Part shown: in pieces, positions 43,215 to 57,989 of the stretch
Position numbering within the stretch: position 1 is the first letter of the stretch
Layout of the letters: each line of letters starts with the position of its first letter
DNA from: Sphingomonas piscis
GTDB taxonomy: Bacteria > Pseudomonadota > Alphaproteobacteria > Sphingomonadales > Sphingomonadaceae
Assembly: GCF_011300455.1 (NCBI RefSeq)
Contig: NZ_CP049869.1
Coordinates: forward strand, 930,001 to 994,000
Direction: 5' to 3'
DNA: 64,000 nt
Position numbers and translations under genes: made by a program
The notes under the pieces: model-generated
The model's database searches: none
The model's input: the letters and a program-made list of their open reading frames with translations, nothing else
Told to the model about the DNA's origin: nothing

Positions 43215-44788
43215 CCGACCGTATCCGTATCTTCGACACCACTTTGCGCGACGGCGAGCAGGCCCCCGGCTTCTCGATGACCGTCGATGCCAAGCTCAGG
43301 ATGGCGAAGGCACTCGCGGCGCTTCAGGTCGATGTGATCGAAGCCGGTTTTGCGGCGGCGTCGCCGGGCGATGCGCAAGCGGTCGCCACCGTGGCCCGCA
43401 ACGTTGAGGGACCCACCATTGCCTCGCTTGCTCGCGCGCATGAAGGCGATATCCGCGCCGCCGCCGAGGCTCTGAAGGACGCGGCGAACAAGCGCATCCA
43501 CGTCTTCATCGGCACCAGCCCCATTCACCGCGAGTTTAAGCTGAAGCTCAGCCGCGAGCAGGTGCTGGAGAAGATCCGCACCTCCGTGGCGCTCGCCCGC
43601 GAATTTGCCGACGATGTCGAATTCTCGGCCGAGGACGCAATCCGGACCGAGCGCGACTACCTCGCCGAAGCGCTGTCCATTGCGGCGGCCGCGGGAGCGA
43701 CGACGCTGAACGTGCCTGACACGGTCGGATACACGACGCCGGACGAAATCTTCGACTTGTTCACCTTCCTCGGCACCGCCGTGGACAAGGGCGAGGACGT
43801 GATCTTCTCGGCGCACAACCATGACGACTTGGGCCTCGCCGTCGCCAACTCGCTGGCCGCGATCCGCGCCGGCGCGCGGCAGGTGGAATGCGCGGTGCAT
43901 GGTATCGGCGAGCGCGCAGGCAACGCGTCGCTGGAAAGCTTGGTTATGGCGCTGCGCACGCGGTCCGATCATTATGGCGTCGATACCGCCATCGATGCGA
44001 CCAAGATCATGGCCGCGAGCCGCACCCTAGCGCAGGCGACGAACCATCAGCCCGCACGCAACAAGCCTATCGTCGGCGCCAACGCTTTCGCGCATGAGGC
44101 CGGCATCCACCAGCACGGCATCCTGCAGAACCGCGCGACCTATGAGATCATGAAGCCAGAGGACATCGGCCTGTCGACCGACGGCATCGTCATGGGCAAG
44201 CATAGCGGCCGCCACGCGCTCGCCTCGCGCGCCAAGGCGCTGGGGTTCCCGCTGGAGGGCGAGAAGCTCGACAAGGCCTTCGCGGAGTTCAAGACGGTCG
44301 CGGACGAGATCGGTGTCGTCGACACCGCCCGTTTGCTTGCGCTTCTGGAAGGGCTGGAGAGTCGTCGCAGCAAGCGCCTCTGGTCTCTCGGCAAGGTCGA
44401 CATCCGCGCGCCCGTGAACCCGACCGCCTACCCGGTCGCCCGAGTCGAACTGGAGCATGGCGAGCGAGGGCGGATCACGGACCTTGCTTCGGCACCCGGC
44501 GCGCTCGACGCGGCGTTCACCGCCGTCAGCCAGATCATGGGCATTCCCGCCCGCGTGGACATGCTCGACATGCAATATGTCGCCGCCGATCCGAACGACG
44601 AAAGTGAAGGCGAGCAGGGCGCGGCCGTGCTGGTCGAGATGGCCATCGAGGTCGACGGCGAGCTCTACACCGGCCGTGCGCGAGCTCGCGACATCCTTCC
44701 CTGCTGCGTCTCCGCCTATATCGATGCCGCCAGCAACGCCGAAGCGGTCCGCCGTATGCGCGCATCCGCGCCCGCTCAGGCGGCGTAA
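43211..44788 (+). CDS. leuA: 2-isopropylmalate synthase
   Basis: LeuA condenses 2-ketoisovalerate with acetyl-CoA, the first leucine-specific step. The HMGL-like catalytic domain opens with FDTTLRDGEQAPGFSM; metal and substrate sites are in SAHNHDDLGLAVANS and GIGERAGNAS. From about residue 390 a LeuA regulatory (leucine-binding) domain follows, so enzyme-level feedback is kept here. Length 525 is normal. It overlaps ilvM by 4 bases and precedes leuB by 3 bases. Confidence 0.96.
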   Translation: MTDRIRIFDTTLRDGEQAPGFSMTVDAKLRMAKALAALQVDVIEAGFAAASPGDAQAVATVARNVEGPTIASLARAHEGDIRAAAEALKDAANKRIHVFIGTSPIHREFKLKLSREQVLEKIRTSVALAREFADDVEFSAEDAIRTERDYLAEALSIAAAAGATTLNVPDTVGYTTPDEIFDLFTFLGTAVDKGEDVIFSAHNHDDLGLAVANSLAAIRAGARQVECAVHGIGERAGNASLESLVMALRTRSDHYGVDTAIDATKIMAASRTLAQATNHQPARNKPIVGANAFAHEAGIHQHGILQNRATYEIMKPEDIGLSTDGIVMGKHSGRHALASRAKALGFPLEGEKLDKAFAEFKTVADEIGVVDTARLLALLEGLESRRSKRLWSLGKVDIRAPVNPTAYPVARVELEHGERGRITDLASAPGALDAAFTAVSQIMGIPARVDMLDMQYVAADPNDESEGEQGAAVLVEMAIEVDGELYTGRARARDILPCCVSAYIDAASNAEAVRRMRASAPAQAA

Positions 44789-44791
44789 CGC

Positions 44792-45865
44792 ATGGCGAAG
44801 ATCGTCATCCTTGCCGGCGACGGCATCGGTCCCGAAGTTGCGCGTGAGGCGGAAGCCTGCCTGCGCCTGATCTCGGGCGCGCGCGGGCTCGGGCTTACTT
44901 TCGAGGACCACCTGTTCGGTGGCGCCGCAATCGATGCGTCAGGCGATCCGTTTCCGGAAGAAACGCAGCGTGCGTGCGAGAACAGCGACGCCATCCTGCT
45001 CGGCGCCGTCGGTGGACCCAAGTGGGACGGCGGCTCGGTTCGCCCCGAAGCCGGCCTGCTCAAGATGCGCGGCACGCTCGGCCTGTTCGCCAACCTGCGT
45101 CCGGCGCGCACCTATGCTGGCCTGGAAAGTTTCAGCCCGCTTCGCGCAGACATCGTCAAAGGCGCGGATATGCTGGTGGTGCGTGAACTCACCGGCGGCC
45201 TGTATTTCGGGGACAAGGTTGAGGGCACGGAAGAAGCCTCCGACCTCTGCACCTACTCGCGCGGCGAAGTCGAACGGATCGCCCGCGTCGCCTTCGAAGC
45301 GGCCCGCAAGCGGCGCAAGAAGGTCACCTCGGTCGACAAGGCCAACGTCCTCGCCACCTCGCGCCTCTGGCGACGCGTGGTGACGGAGGTTGCGACCCAA
45401 TATCCCGATGTCGAGCTGGAACATGCGCTGGTGGACTCCACTGCCATGGCGCTCATCACCCATCCCACGCGCTTCGACGTGATTCTAACTGAGAATCTCT
45501 TCGGCGACATCCTCTCCGACGAAATGTCGGTAATCGGCGGCTCCATTGGCCTGCTCGCGTCGGCCAGTACCGGCACCACGGGCACTGCCGTGTTCGAGCC
45601 CATCCACGGCTCCGCGCCTGACATCGCCGGGCAAGACTTCGCCAACCCCGCCGGCGCGATCGCTAGCGCGGCAATGCTGCTCGACCATCTTGGTCACTCG
45701 GCGGAAGCCCGCATCCTTGAGGCCGCTGTCGAACAGGCGATAGCCGGCGGCTTCCGCACCCGCGACCTCGGTGGTGGAACCCGCTGCAGCGAGTTCGGTG
45801 AGCAGGTTCGCTTGTCTGTCGACGCGCAGCTGACCGCCAATCAGCCGAAGCTGGCCAGCGCATGA
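44792..45865 (+). CDS. leuB: 3-isopropylmalate dehydrogenase
   Basis: LeuB oxidises and decarboxylates 3-isopropylmalate with NAD+. Motifs: [44 protein letters not shown] and the metal site [21 protein letters not shown]. Length 357 is standard. It overlaps leuC by 4 bases. Confidence 0.96.
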   Translation: MAKIVILAGDGIGPEVAREAEACLRLISGARGLGLTFEDHLFGGAAIDASGDPFPEETQRACENSDAILLGAVGGPKWDGGSVRPEAGLLKMRGTLGLFANLRPARTYAGLESFSPLRADIVKGADMLVVRELTGGLYFGDKVEGTEEASDLCTYSRGEVERIARVAFEAARKRRKKVTSVDKANVLATSRLWRRVVTEVATQYPDVELEHALVDSTAMALITHPTRFDVILTENLFGDILSDEMSVIGGSIGLLASASTGTTGTAVFEPIHGSAPDIAGQDFANPAGAIASAAMLLDHLGHSAEARILEAAVEQAIAGGFRTRDLGGGTRCSEFGEQVRLSVDAQLTANQPKLASA

Positions 45866-47319
45866 CCCAGCGCCCCCGCACCCTCTACGAGAAGATCTGG
45901 GATGCGCACGTCGTCGAGCGCCGCGACGACGGCACCTGCTTGATCTACATCGACCGCCACCTGGTTCACGAGGTCACCTCGCCGCAGGCGTTCGAAGGTC
46001 TGCGCATGGCCGGCCGTAAGGTGCGCCGCCCCGACCTGACGCTCGCCGTTGCCGACCATAACCTGCCGACGACCGCGCGTGTCGACACGGAGGGCAATCG
46101 CCTTCCCATCGCCGACCCGGCGAGCGCCGAGCAGCTTCGCACGCTGGAGGCCAACGTCGCCGAGTTCGGCGTCCCGTACATCGACGCCATCGCCGCCGAG
46201 CAGGGCATCGTCCACGTCGTCGGCCCGGAGCAGGGCTTCACCCTTCCCGGCACCACCGTCGTCTGCGGCGACAGCCACACCGCCGCGCATGGCGCGATGG
46301 GCGCGCTGGCGTTCGGCATCGGCACCAGCGAGGTCGAGCATGTGCTCGCCACGCAAACGCTTCAGCTCGCGCCCTCCAAGACGATGGAGATTCGCGTCGA
46401 AGGCGAGCTCGGCTTCGGCGTCAGCCCCAAAGACGTGATCCTTGCGGTGATCGGCCGCATCGGGGCGGCGGGCGGCACCGGCTATGTACTCGAGTTTCGC
46501 GGAAGCACCTTTGAAGCGATGAGCATCGAGGGCCGCCTGACCGTCGCCAACATGGCGATCGAGGCCGGTGCCCGCTCCGGCCTGTTCGCCCCGGACGAAA
46601 AGACCTTTGCCTATCTCAAGGGTCGCCCCATGGCGCCCACGGGCGAAGCCTGGGACAGCCAAGTCGCCTATTGGCGCACATTGCCGACCGACGACGGTGC
46701 GCGCTTCGACGCCAGCGTCGTCATGAACGCCCGCGACATCGCGCCGACCGTCACCTGGGGCACCAGCCCCGAAGATGTGGCGCCGATCACCGGCAGCGTT
46801 CCCGCCCCGGAAAGCTTCGCCGACCGTTCCAAGCAGGAAGCCGCCGCCAAGTCGCTCGCCTACATGGGCCTGTCTTCCGGCCAGGCGCTTCAGGACGTCG
46901 CCATCCAGCACGTCTTCATCGGCAGCTGCACCAACAGCCGTATCGAGGACCTTCGCGCTGCAGCCGCGGTTGTGCGCGGCCGCAAGGTTGCCGACGGCAT
47001 CAAGCAGGCGCTGATCGTTCCCGGCTCCGGTTTGGTGAAGCGGCTCGCCGAAGCTGAGGGCCTGGACCGAGTCTTCACCGACGCAGGCTTCGAATGGCGC
47101 GAGCCCGGCTGCTCCATGTGCCTCGCCATGAACCCGGACAAGGTGCCGGCGGGCGAGCATTGCGCCTCCACCTCCAACCGTAATTTCGTCGGCCGCCAGG
47201 GGCCCGGATCGCGCACTCATCTCGTCTCACCTGCGATGGCCGCCGCTGCCGCCGTGACCGGCCGCCTCACCGACGTCCGCGACCTGATGCGGGGCAACGC
47301 TGGGGAGATGGCCGCATGA
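45862..47319 (+). CDS. leuC: 3-isopropylmalate dehydratase, large subunit
   Basis: The aconitase-like subunit that carries the 4Fe-4S cluster and isomerises isopropylmalate together with LeuD. Cluster Cys are in FIGSCTNSR and [32 protein letters not shown] is also typical. Length 485 fits. It overlaps leuB and leuD by 4 bases each. Confidence 0.96.
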   Translation: MTQRPRTLYEKIWDAHVVERRDDGTCLIYIDRHLVHEVTSPQAFEGLRMAGRKVRRPDLTLAVADHNLPTTARVDTEGNRLPIADPASAEQLRTLEANVAEFGVPYIDAIAAEQGIVHVVGPEQGFTLPGTTVVCGDSHTAAHGAMGALAFGIGTSEVEHVLATQTLQLAPSKTMEIRVEGELGFGVSPKDVILAVIGRIGAAGGTGYVLEFRGSTFEAMSIEGRLTVANMAIEAGARSGLFAPDEKTFAYLKGRPMAPTGEAWDSQVAYWRTLPTDDGARFDASVVMNARDIAPTVTWGTSPEDVAPITGSVPAPESFADRSKQEAAAKSLAYMGLSSGQALQDVAIQHVFIGSCTNSRIEDLRAAAAVVRGRKVADGIKQALIVPGSGLVKRLAEAEGLDRVFTDAGFEWREPGCSMCLAMNPDKVPAGEHCASTSNRNFVGRQGPGSRTHLVSPAMAAAAAVTGRLTDVRDLMRGNAGEMAA

Positions 47320-47875
47320 CCCCCGTGGAGCGGATCACCGGTCGCGCCATTCCGCTTGGCCGCAAGAACGTCGACACCGACGTCATCATCGGCGCGCGGC
47401 ACCTCAAGACCATCGTTCGCGCCGGCCTCGGCCAGCACGCCTTCGAGACCATCCGCAGCGAGCCCGGCAACGTGTTCGACGACGAGCGTTTCGCGGATGC
47501 CCCTATCCTCATCGCCGGCGACAACTTCGGCTGCGGCTCGAGCCGCGAGCATGCCGCCTGGGCGATCCGCGACCTCGGCATTCAGGCGGTGATCGCGCCC
47601 AGCTTCTCGGACATCTTTTCCGGCAACGCGTTCAAGAACGGGATCGTCCCCGTAGTGCTGCCACAGGCGGCCATTGACCATCTGCTGGAGGTCGCGCAGG
47701 AACATGAACTGACCGTCGATCTCGACACGATGTCGGTCACTTCGCCGCTGCAGGACCGGTACGAGTTTCAGATGGACCCCTTCCGGCGTGAATGCCTGAT
47801 GGGCGGTCTCGATGAAATCGCCCTGACGCTGGCCAGCGAAGCGGCGATCCGCGCTTATGAAGTGAGAGTGGGAAT

Positions 47876-47879
<4 letters not shown>
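47316..47879 (+). CDS. leuD: 3-isopropylmalate dehydratase, small subunit
   Basis: The swivel subunit of isopropylmalate isomerase; 187 residues, with [30 protein letters not shown] and [18 protein letters not shown]. It overlaps both leuC and gltB (ATGA with gltB), so the coupling of the leucine genes continues directly into glutamate synthase. Confidence 0.95.
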
Positions 47880-52483
<4,604 letters not shown>

Positions 52484-52504
52484 GCTTATAGGGACAAGAA
52501 GACA

Positions 52505-53908
52505 ATGGGTGACCCCACAGGCTTCCTGAAGGTTGAACGCCAGGACCGGACCTACCGGCCCGCGCAGGAACGCGTCACGCACTACAAGGAATTCGTGATC
52601 GACCGCGATCCGGAGACCTCGCGCAAGCAGGCGTCGCGCTGCATGGACTGCGGCATTCCCTTTTGCCACAGCGGCTGTCCGGTCAACAATCTGATCCCGG
52701 ACTGGAACGACCTCGTCTACAAGGACGATTGGAAGACCGCGATCGACCGCCTCCATGAGACCAACAATTTCCCGGAGTTCACCGGCCGCATCTGCCCCGC
52801 GCCGTGCGAGGCGAGCTGCACGCTCAACCTCCAGGACACACCGGTCACCATCAAGTCGATCGAATGCGAGATCGCCGACCGAGCGTTCGATGAGGGCTGG
52901 GTCAAGCCGAAGATGGCGCCGCGCGGCACCGGCAAGCGCATTGCCATCGTCGGCTCCGGCCCGGCCGGTATGGCCTGTGCGCAGCAGCTCGCGCGTCATG
53001 GCCACAACCCGACGGTGTTCGAGAAGAACGACCGAATCGGCGGCCTGCTTCGCTACGGCATCCCCGACTTCAAGATGGAAAAGCATCTGATCGACCGCCG
53101 CGTCGCGCAGATGGAAGCCGAGGGCGTGATCTTCCGCACCGGGGTCAACGTCGGCGTCGACATCCCAGTGCAGCGGCTGATGGACGATTACGACATCCTC
53201 ATCCTCGCCGGCGGGGCCGAAAAGCCGCGCGACCTGAAAGTGCCGGGCCGCGAGCTCGAAGGCACCTATTTCGCGATGGAGTTCCTGACCCAGCAGAACA
53301 AGCGCAACGCCGGCGATCCGGAAGAAAAAGCCGCTGGCAATCGCACCATCTCGGCCAAGGGCAAGCATGTGGTCGTCATCGGCGGCGGCGATACCGGCTC
53401 CGACTGCATCGGCACCTCGCATCGCCACGGCGCGGCGTCGGTCACCCAGCTGGAGATCATGCCGGAGCCGCCGCTAAAGGAGCAGAAGCTGCTCACCTGG
53501 CCGCACTGGCCGATGAAGCTCCGCACCTCCTCCAGCCAAGAAGAAGGCGCCGACCGCGAATTCGCCATCGTCACCAAGGAACTGATTGGCGAGAACGGCC
53601 ACGTTACAGCCCTCGTGTGCGAGCGCAACGGCGAGCGGGTCGAATTGAAGGCTGACCTCGTCCTGCTGGCCATGGGTTTCACCGGACCGTGCATCCCCGG
53701 CGCCGTCGAGCAGGCGGGCGTCGACCTCACGGAACGCGGCAATGTCGATGCGGCTTTCGGCGAATTCCGCACCTCCAACCCGCGCATTTTCGCGTGCGGC
53801 GACATGCGCCGTGGACAGTCGCTTGTGGTCTGGGCGATCCGCGAAGGCCGCGACTGTGCTCGCTCGGTGCACGCGCAGCTATCCGCAGTCGCGCGGCAGG
53901 CGGCGTAA
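52505..53908 (+). CDS. gltD: Glutamate synthase (NADPH), small subunit
   Basis: GltD takes electrons from NADPH through FAD to GltB. The N-terminal Cys-rich 4Fe-4S region is [17 protein letters not shown] plus CPAPCEASC; the FAD loop is [15 protein letters not shown] and the NADPH loop [13 protein letters not shown]. Length 467 is normal. It starts 21 bases after gltB behind GGGACAAGAAG. Confidence 0.96.
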   Translation: MGDPTGFLKVERQDRTYRPAQERVTHYKEFVIDRDPETSRKQASRCMDCGIPFCHSGCPVNNLIPDWNDLVYKDDWKTAIDRLHETNNFPEFTGRICPAPCEASCTLNLQDTPVTIKSIECEIADRAFDEGWVKPKMAPRGTGKRIAIVGSGPAGMACAQQLARHGHNPTVFEKNDRIGGLLRYGIPDFKMEKHLIDRRVAQMEAEGVIFRTGVNVGVDIPVQRLMDDYDILILAGGAEKPRDLKVPGRELEGTYFAMEFLTQQNKRNAGDPEEKAAGNRTISAKGKHVVVIGGGDTGSDCIGTSHRHGAASVTQLEIMPEPPLKEQKLLTWPHWPMKLRTSSSQEEGADREFAIVTKELIGENGHVTALVCERNGERVELKADLVLLAMGFTGPCIPGAVEQAGVDLTERGNVDAAFGEFRTSNPRIFACGDMRRGQSLVVWAIREGRDCARSVHAQLSAVARQAA

Positions 53909-53930
53909 TCTCAGCAAAACGGGGGCAATC

Positions 53931-56605
53931 ATGAACCAACTCACCCCCGAACGCCGCCCTGGCAGCATCGGCCAGAACCCGGACGTCCGCTATCTGGGAC
54001 GCCTGCTCGGGGACGTCATCCGCGACCAGTGCGGCGCCGCGATGTTCGAACGGATCGAGCATATTCGGTCCGCATCCGTCGACCGCCACCGGGGCGTCGA
54101 GGTCGCGGACCAGGGGCTCGACGATCTCAGCCTCGACCAGACGCTGACCTTCGTCCGCAGCTTCATGCTCTTCTCCATGCTCGCCAACTTGGCCGAGGAC
54201 CGGCAGGGGGTGGCCAGGGAAGCCGGTGCGACCGTCTCGGAAGCGCTGGAGATCTTGCAAGAGCAAGGCATCGGTTCCGACGCCATCCTCGACCTTCTCA
54301 AGAAGTCCCTGATCGTTCCGGTGATGACGGCCCACCCGACGGAGGTGCGGCGCAAGTCGATGCTCGACCACCGCAACCGCATCGCGGCGCTGATGCTAGA
54401 GCGTGACGCCGGCCGCGAAGAGAACGAGGACGGCGACCTGGTCGAGCAGGCGATCGTCCGCCAGATCGCGCTGCTTTGGCAGACTCGCCCGCTACGCCGC
54501 GAGCGGCTCTACGTCGCAGACGAGGTCGAGACCGCCCTCTCCTACTTCCGCGATGTGTTCGTTCCGGTGCTGCCGATGCTCTACTCGCGGTGGGAGCGGG
54601 TGCTCGGCCACCGCCCGCCCGGCTTCCTTCGCCTCGGCAGCTGGATCGGCGGCGACCGCGACGGCAATCCATTCGTCACTGCGGGGTCGCTGGAACTGGC
54701 GTTAGGTCGGGGCTGTCAGGCCATCCTCGACCATTATCTGGACGAGGTTCATGCACTCGGGGCCGAGTTCTCCGTGTCCAGCGAGCTGGCCGAGGTCTCG
54801 CCCGGGCTGCAGGCGCTCGCCGATTCCGCCGGGGACAGCGGCCGCGCCCGATCCGACGAGCCGTACCGCCGCGCGATAACGGGTATCTACGCGCGGCTGT
54901 CGGCGACCTACCGCAGACTCGTCGGCAAGGATCCCGTGCGGACCGAACGTGTTCGGGGGAGGCCTACGTCGATGCCGCAGAGTTTCGGGCCGACCTCAAG
55001 ACGATCGCGCATTCCCTTGCTCCTGGCGGCGAAGGGGCAATGGCTGGCACGGGCGCGCTCGGCCGCCTGATCCGCTCGGTCGAGATCTTCGGCTTCCACC
55101 TCTTCACCCTCGACCTTCGGCAGAACGCCGACGTTCACGAGCGCGTCGTTGCCGAACTGCTGGCCCAGGGTGGAGTCGAATCGGATTATCTTGCGCTTGG
55201 CGAAGAGGACCGCGTCCGCGTGCTCCGGCAGGAACTCGCCAGCCCCCGCCTTCTGGTCAACGCCTTCGTCGACTACAGTGAGGAAACGCAGAGCGAACTC
55301 GCCATCGTTCGCGCCGCGGCGGAAGCGCACCGCAAGTACGGACCGACATGCATCACCACGTACATTGTTTCGAAGAACGACAGCGTCTCGGACCTGCTGG
55401 AGGTCAACCTGCTGCTGAAGCAGGCCGGCCTCTGGTCGCCCGGCCCGCCGCCCAAGGCCGCGATCATGGCCGTGCCCCTGTTCGAAACCATCGAGGATCT
55501 CGTCGCGGCACCGGGCGTCATGACGGATTGGCTCGCGCTTTCTGAAGTGGCCGGCGCAACGCGAGCGCGCGGCTATCAGGAAGTTATGCTCGGCTATTCT
55601 GACAGCAACAAGGACGGCGGCTACCTGACCTCGGTGTGGAGCCTCCACCAGGCCAGCCGTGCATTGTGCGACGTTTTTGCGAAAGCGGACGCGCACATGC
55701 AACTGTTCCACGGCCGCGGCGGCGCGGTAGGCCGCGGCGGCGGCTCCAGCTTCTCCGCCATTCGCGCCCAGCCCAAGGGAACGGTGCAGGGCCGCATCCG
55801 CATCACGGAACAGGGCGAAGTCATCGCCGCCAAATATGGCACTCGCGAAAGCGCCGCCGCCAATTTGGAATCCATCGCCTCCGCCACCCTGCTCGCCAGT
55901 CTTGAGCAGCGTTCCGACCGACGCCGCGAGCGCTTCTACGGCGAAATGGCGAAGATATCGGATGTGGCGCGCGCCACTTACCGCGGCCTGGTCTATGAGA
56001 CGCCCGGCTTCGTCGAATTCTTCCGGTCGATGACTCCGATCGCCGAGATCGCGGAACTGAAGATCGGCTCCCGTCCCGCCAGCCGCACCAAGTCGACAGC
56101 CATCGAGGACCTTCGCGCCATTCCCTGGGTGTTCAGTTGGGCCCAGGCCCGCGTCATGCTGCCAGGCTGGTTCGGCGCAGGCCACGCGCTTGCGCAGGCC
56201 GACGAGGCCTTGCTCAAGGAATATTACGAAGCCTGGCCATTTTTCCGAACGTCGGTCGACAATCTGGAAATGGTGCTCGCCAAGTCGGACATGGACATTG
56301 CCGCCGCTTATTCGGAGCTGGTGCCCGACCCTGACCTGCGCACCGCTTTGTTCACCCGCATTCGGGATGGATGGTCGATCACACGCGATGCGATCCTGAA
56401 GATCACGGACCAGAATTGGCTGCTGGAGAAGAACCCGGCGCTCGACGCCTCCGTCCGGCTCCGCCTTCCGTATGTCGAGCCGCTGAACCGTCTACAGGTC
56501 GAGCTTCTGAAGCGTCACCGCGCCGGAGAGAGCGATCCCCGAATCAGAGAGGGAATCCACCTCTCCATCAATGCGATCGCGACCGCGCTTCGTAACTCAG
56601 GCTGA
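53931..56605 (+). CDS. ppc: Phosphoenolpyruvate carboxylase, frameshifted as read
   Basis: Ppc carboxylates PEP to oxaloacetate, refilling the TCA cycle for aspartate- and glutamate-family synthesis. The catalytic His motif VMTAHPTEVRRKS, GSWIGGDRDGNPFVT, GYSDSNKDGGY and the FHGRGGAVGRGGG loop are all present, but in two frames. The first frame runs to 55070 and turns to nonsense after ERVRG; the second carries the rest (EAYVDAAEFRADL and on) to 56605. Adding one G to the five-G run at about 54955-54959 joins them into 891 residues, the normal length. I read it as one intact gene with a consensus error. ATG 53931 lies 22 bases after gltD behind GGGGG; it is the last gene of the ilv-leu-glt unit. 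Confidence 0.9.
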
Positions 56606-56610
56606 TTCGC

Positions 56611-56627
56611 GCAAACGGGATCCCAAA
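56611..56627. promoter_or_regulatory. GGGATCCC operator after ppc, upstream of the porin-glnK-amtB block
   Basis: GCAAACGGGATCCCAAAA with core 56617-56624. The left flank GCAAA matches that of the thr and ilv sites. It lies 6 bases past the ppc stop and 183 bases before the porin start. Confidence 0.6.
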
Positions 56628-56645
56628 ACGGCTTCGCCTTGGAGC

Positions 56646-56719
56646 GTTGCTGCTGCGCTGCAACAGAGCGGAACCTCGTAACACACGTGAAATATTGACG
56701 CCGCGTTGTGCGGCGCAAC
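56646..56719. promoter_or_regulatory. Two GTTG...CAAC inverted repeats and a possible -35 box
   Basis: GTTGC (56646-56650) faces GCAAC (56660-56664), and a second repeat GTTGTGCGGCGCAAC covers 56705-56719. TTGACG at 56695-56700 could be a -35 element with the second repeat in the spacer. The first repeat matches the element at 6031-6050 beside lrp. I see no clear sigma-54 box or NtrC site, which one might expect before glnK-amtB. Confidence 0.4.
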
Positions 56720-56772
56720 ATGCCTATGCACTATGCCCCTGGGTTTCAGTGCCGGAGCCCTGCTGCCGGCGC

Positions 56773-56784
56773 CGGGATCCCAAA
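56773..56784. promoter_or_regulatory. Second GGGATCCC operator, close to the porin start
   Basis: CGGGATCCCAAA with core 56774-56781, 26 bases before the porin ATG. Two sites about 157 bases apart before one gene could allow looping. Confidence 0.6.
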
Positions 56785-56806
56785 CGATTTCTCACATGGG
56801 GGTCCA

Positions 56807-57610
56807 ATGCCAACCAAGATTATCACCGCTGCACTGCTCGCTTCGGCAGCGCTTTTTGCCAGCCCCGCGCTGGCGCAGGACACGGCCGATCAGCCAGCCA
56901 CGGTCGCTCAGCCCGCTCCGGCGGAAGAATCCTCCAGCCCATTCACCATCAATGGCGGCGCAACGCTCGTTTCGGATTATCGCTTCCGTGGTATTTCGCA
57001 GACCGACAAGCGCGCTGCTGTCCAGGGCTCGCTCACAGTCGGCCATGAATCGGGCTTCTACGCCACGATCTGGGGCTCCTCGATCGACGAATATGTCGCC
57101 GCCGCATCGGATCAGGAAATCGACTTCATCGTCGGCTACAAGAAGACGTTCGGCTCGACGACAGTCGATGGCGGCGTGCTCTATTACTACTATCCGGGCG
57201 CCGAGCAGATCTTCCCCGGCTACGACAGCGACTTCTTCGAACCGTACATCTCCGTCGCCCAGAGCTTCGGCGCGGTGACGGCGAAGGTCAGTGCCGCCTA
57301 TGCACCCAAGCAGAATGCGCTCAGCATCGGTTCGGGCAAGGAAGACAATTTCTACCTCGCCGGCGACCTCTCCGGTGCCGTTCCCGGCGTTCCGCTCACC
57401 CTGTCAGCCCACCTCGGCCATAGCTTTGGTCCGAGCTACCTGACCATCGGCAAGGGCTACACCGACTGGAACGTCGGCGCTGCTTACACGTGGAAGGCGC
57501 TGACCTTCGGCGTCAGCTACGTCGACACCAACAAGTCGCTCTACTCGCCGATCAGCGGTCGCAACATCTCCAAGGGCGGGGTCGTCGCCTCGGTCGGAGT
57601 GGCGTTCTGA
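56807..57610 (+). CDS. TorF-type outer membrane porin-like protein
   Basis: A 267-residue protein with a signal peptide (cleavage after ALA23) and a body of alternating beta strands: NGGATLVSDYRFRGISQTDK at the start is typical of the TorF/TIGR02001 family of putative porins, and the end is an outer-membrane-type strand ending in Phe (VVASVGVAF). Members are often found next to glnK-amtB or urea/nitrogen genes in alpha- and gammaproteobacteria. ATG 56807 is chosen for the signal peptide. It probably passes a small nitrogen compound, but the substrate is not shown. It is followed by glnK after 28 bases. Confidence 0.82.
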   Translation: MPTKIITAALLASAALFASPALAQDTADQPATVAQPAPAEESSSPFTINGGATLVSDYRFRGISQTDKRAAVQGSLTVGHESGFYATIWGSSIDEYVAAASDQEIDFIVGYKKTFGSTTVDGGVLYYYYPGAEQIFPGYDSDFFEPYISVAQSFGAVTAKVSAAYAPKQNALSIGSGKEDNFYLAGDLSGAVPGVPLTLSAHLGHSFGPSYLTIGKGYTDWNVGAAYTWKALTFGVSYVDTNKSLYSPISGRNISKGGVVASVGVAF

Positions 57611-57638
57611 TCATTCAGCAACAGGGGGAGAAACCCGC

Positions 57639-57977
57639 ATGAAAATGATCGTTGCAGTGATCAAGCCATTCAAGCTGGAAGAGGTGCGCGATGCGCTCGC
57701 CTCCGCTGGCGTGCAGGGCATGACGGTCACGGAATCGAGCGGTTTCGGTCGCCAGAAGGGCCATACCGAAATCTACCGCGGCGCCGAGTACCACACCAGC
57801 TTCGTGCCGAAGCTGCGACTGGAAGTCGTCGTTTCGGACGGTGAAGCCGCAAGTGTCGTCGAAACCATCCAGAACGCCGCCCGCACGGGCGCGATCGGCG
57901 ACGGCAAGATCTTCGTCATCGACGTCGCCCAGGCGGTTCGCATCCGCACCGGCGATGCCGACGATGACGCGCTTTGA
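57639..57977 (+). CDS. glnK: Nitrogen regulatory protein P-II
   Basis: A 112-residue PII protein that senses ATP/ADP and 2-oxoglutarate and plugs AmtB. The uridylylation site Tyr51 is in the T-loop (RGAEYHTSFVPKLRLE), and the C-terminal GDGKIFVIDVAQAVRIRTG is the standard signature. GGGGGAG stands before the ATG. Pairing with amtB 12 bases downstream makes it the GlnK paralogue. Confidence 0.95.
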   Translation: MKMIVAVIKPFKLEEVRDALASAGVQGMTVTESSGFGRQKGHTEIYRGAEYHTSFVPKLRLEVVVSDGEAASVVETIQNAARTGAIGDGKIFVIDVAQAVRIRTGDADDDAL

Positions 57978-57989
57978 GGAGGGGGAAGA

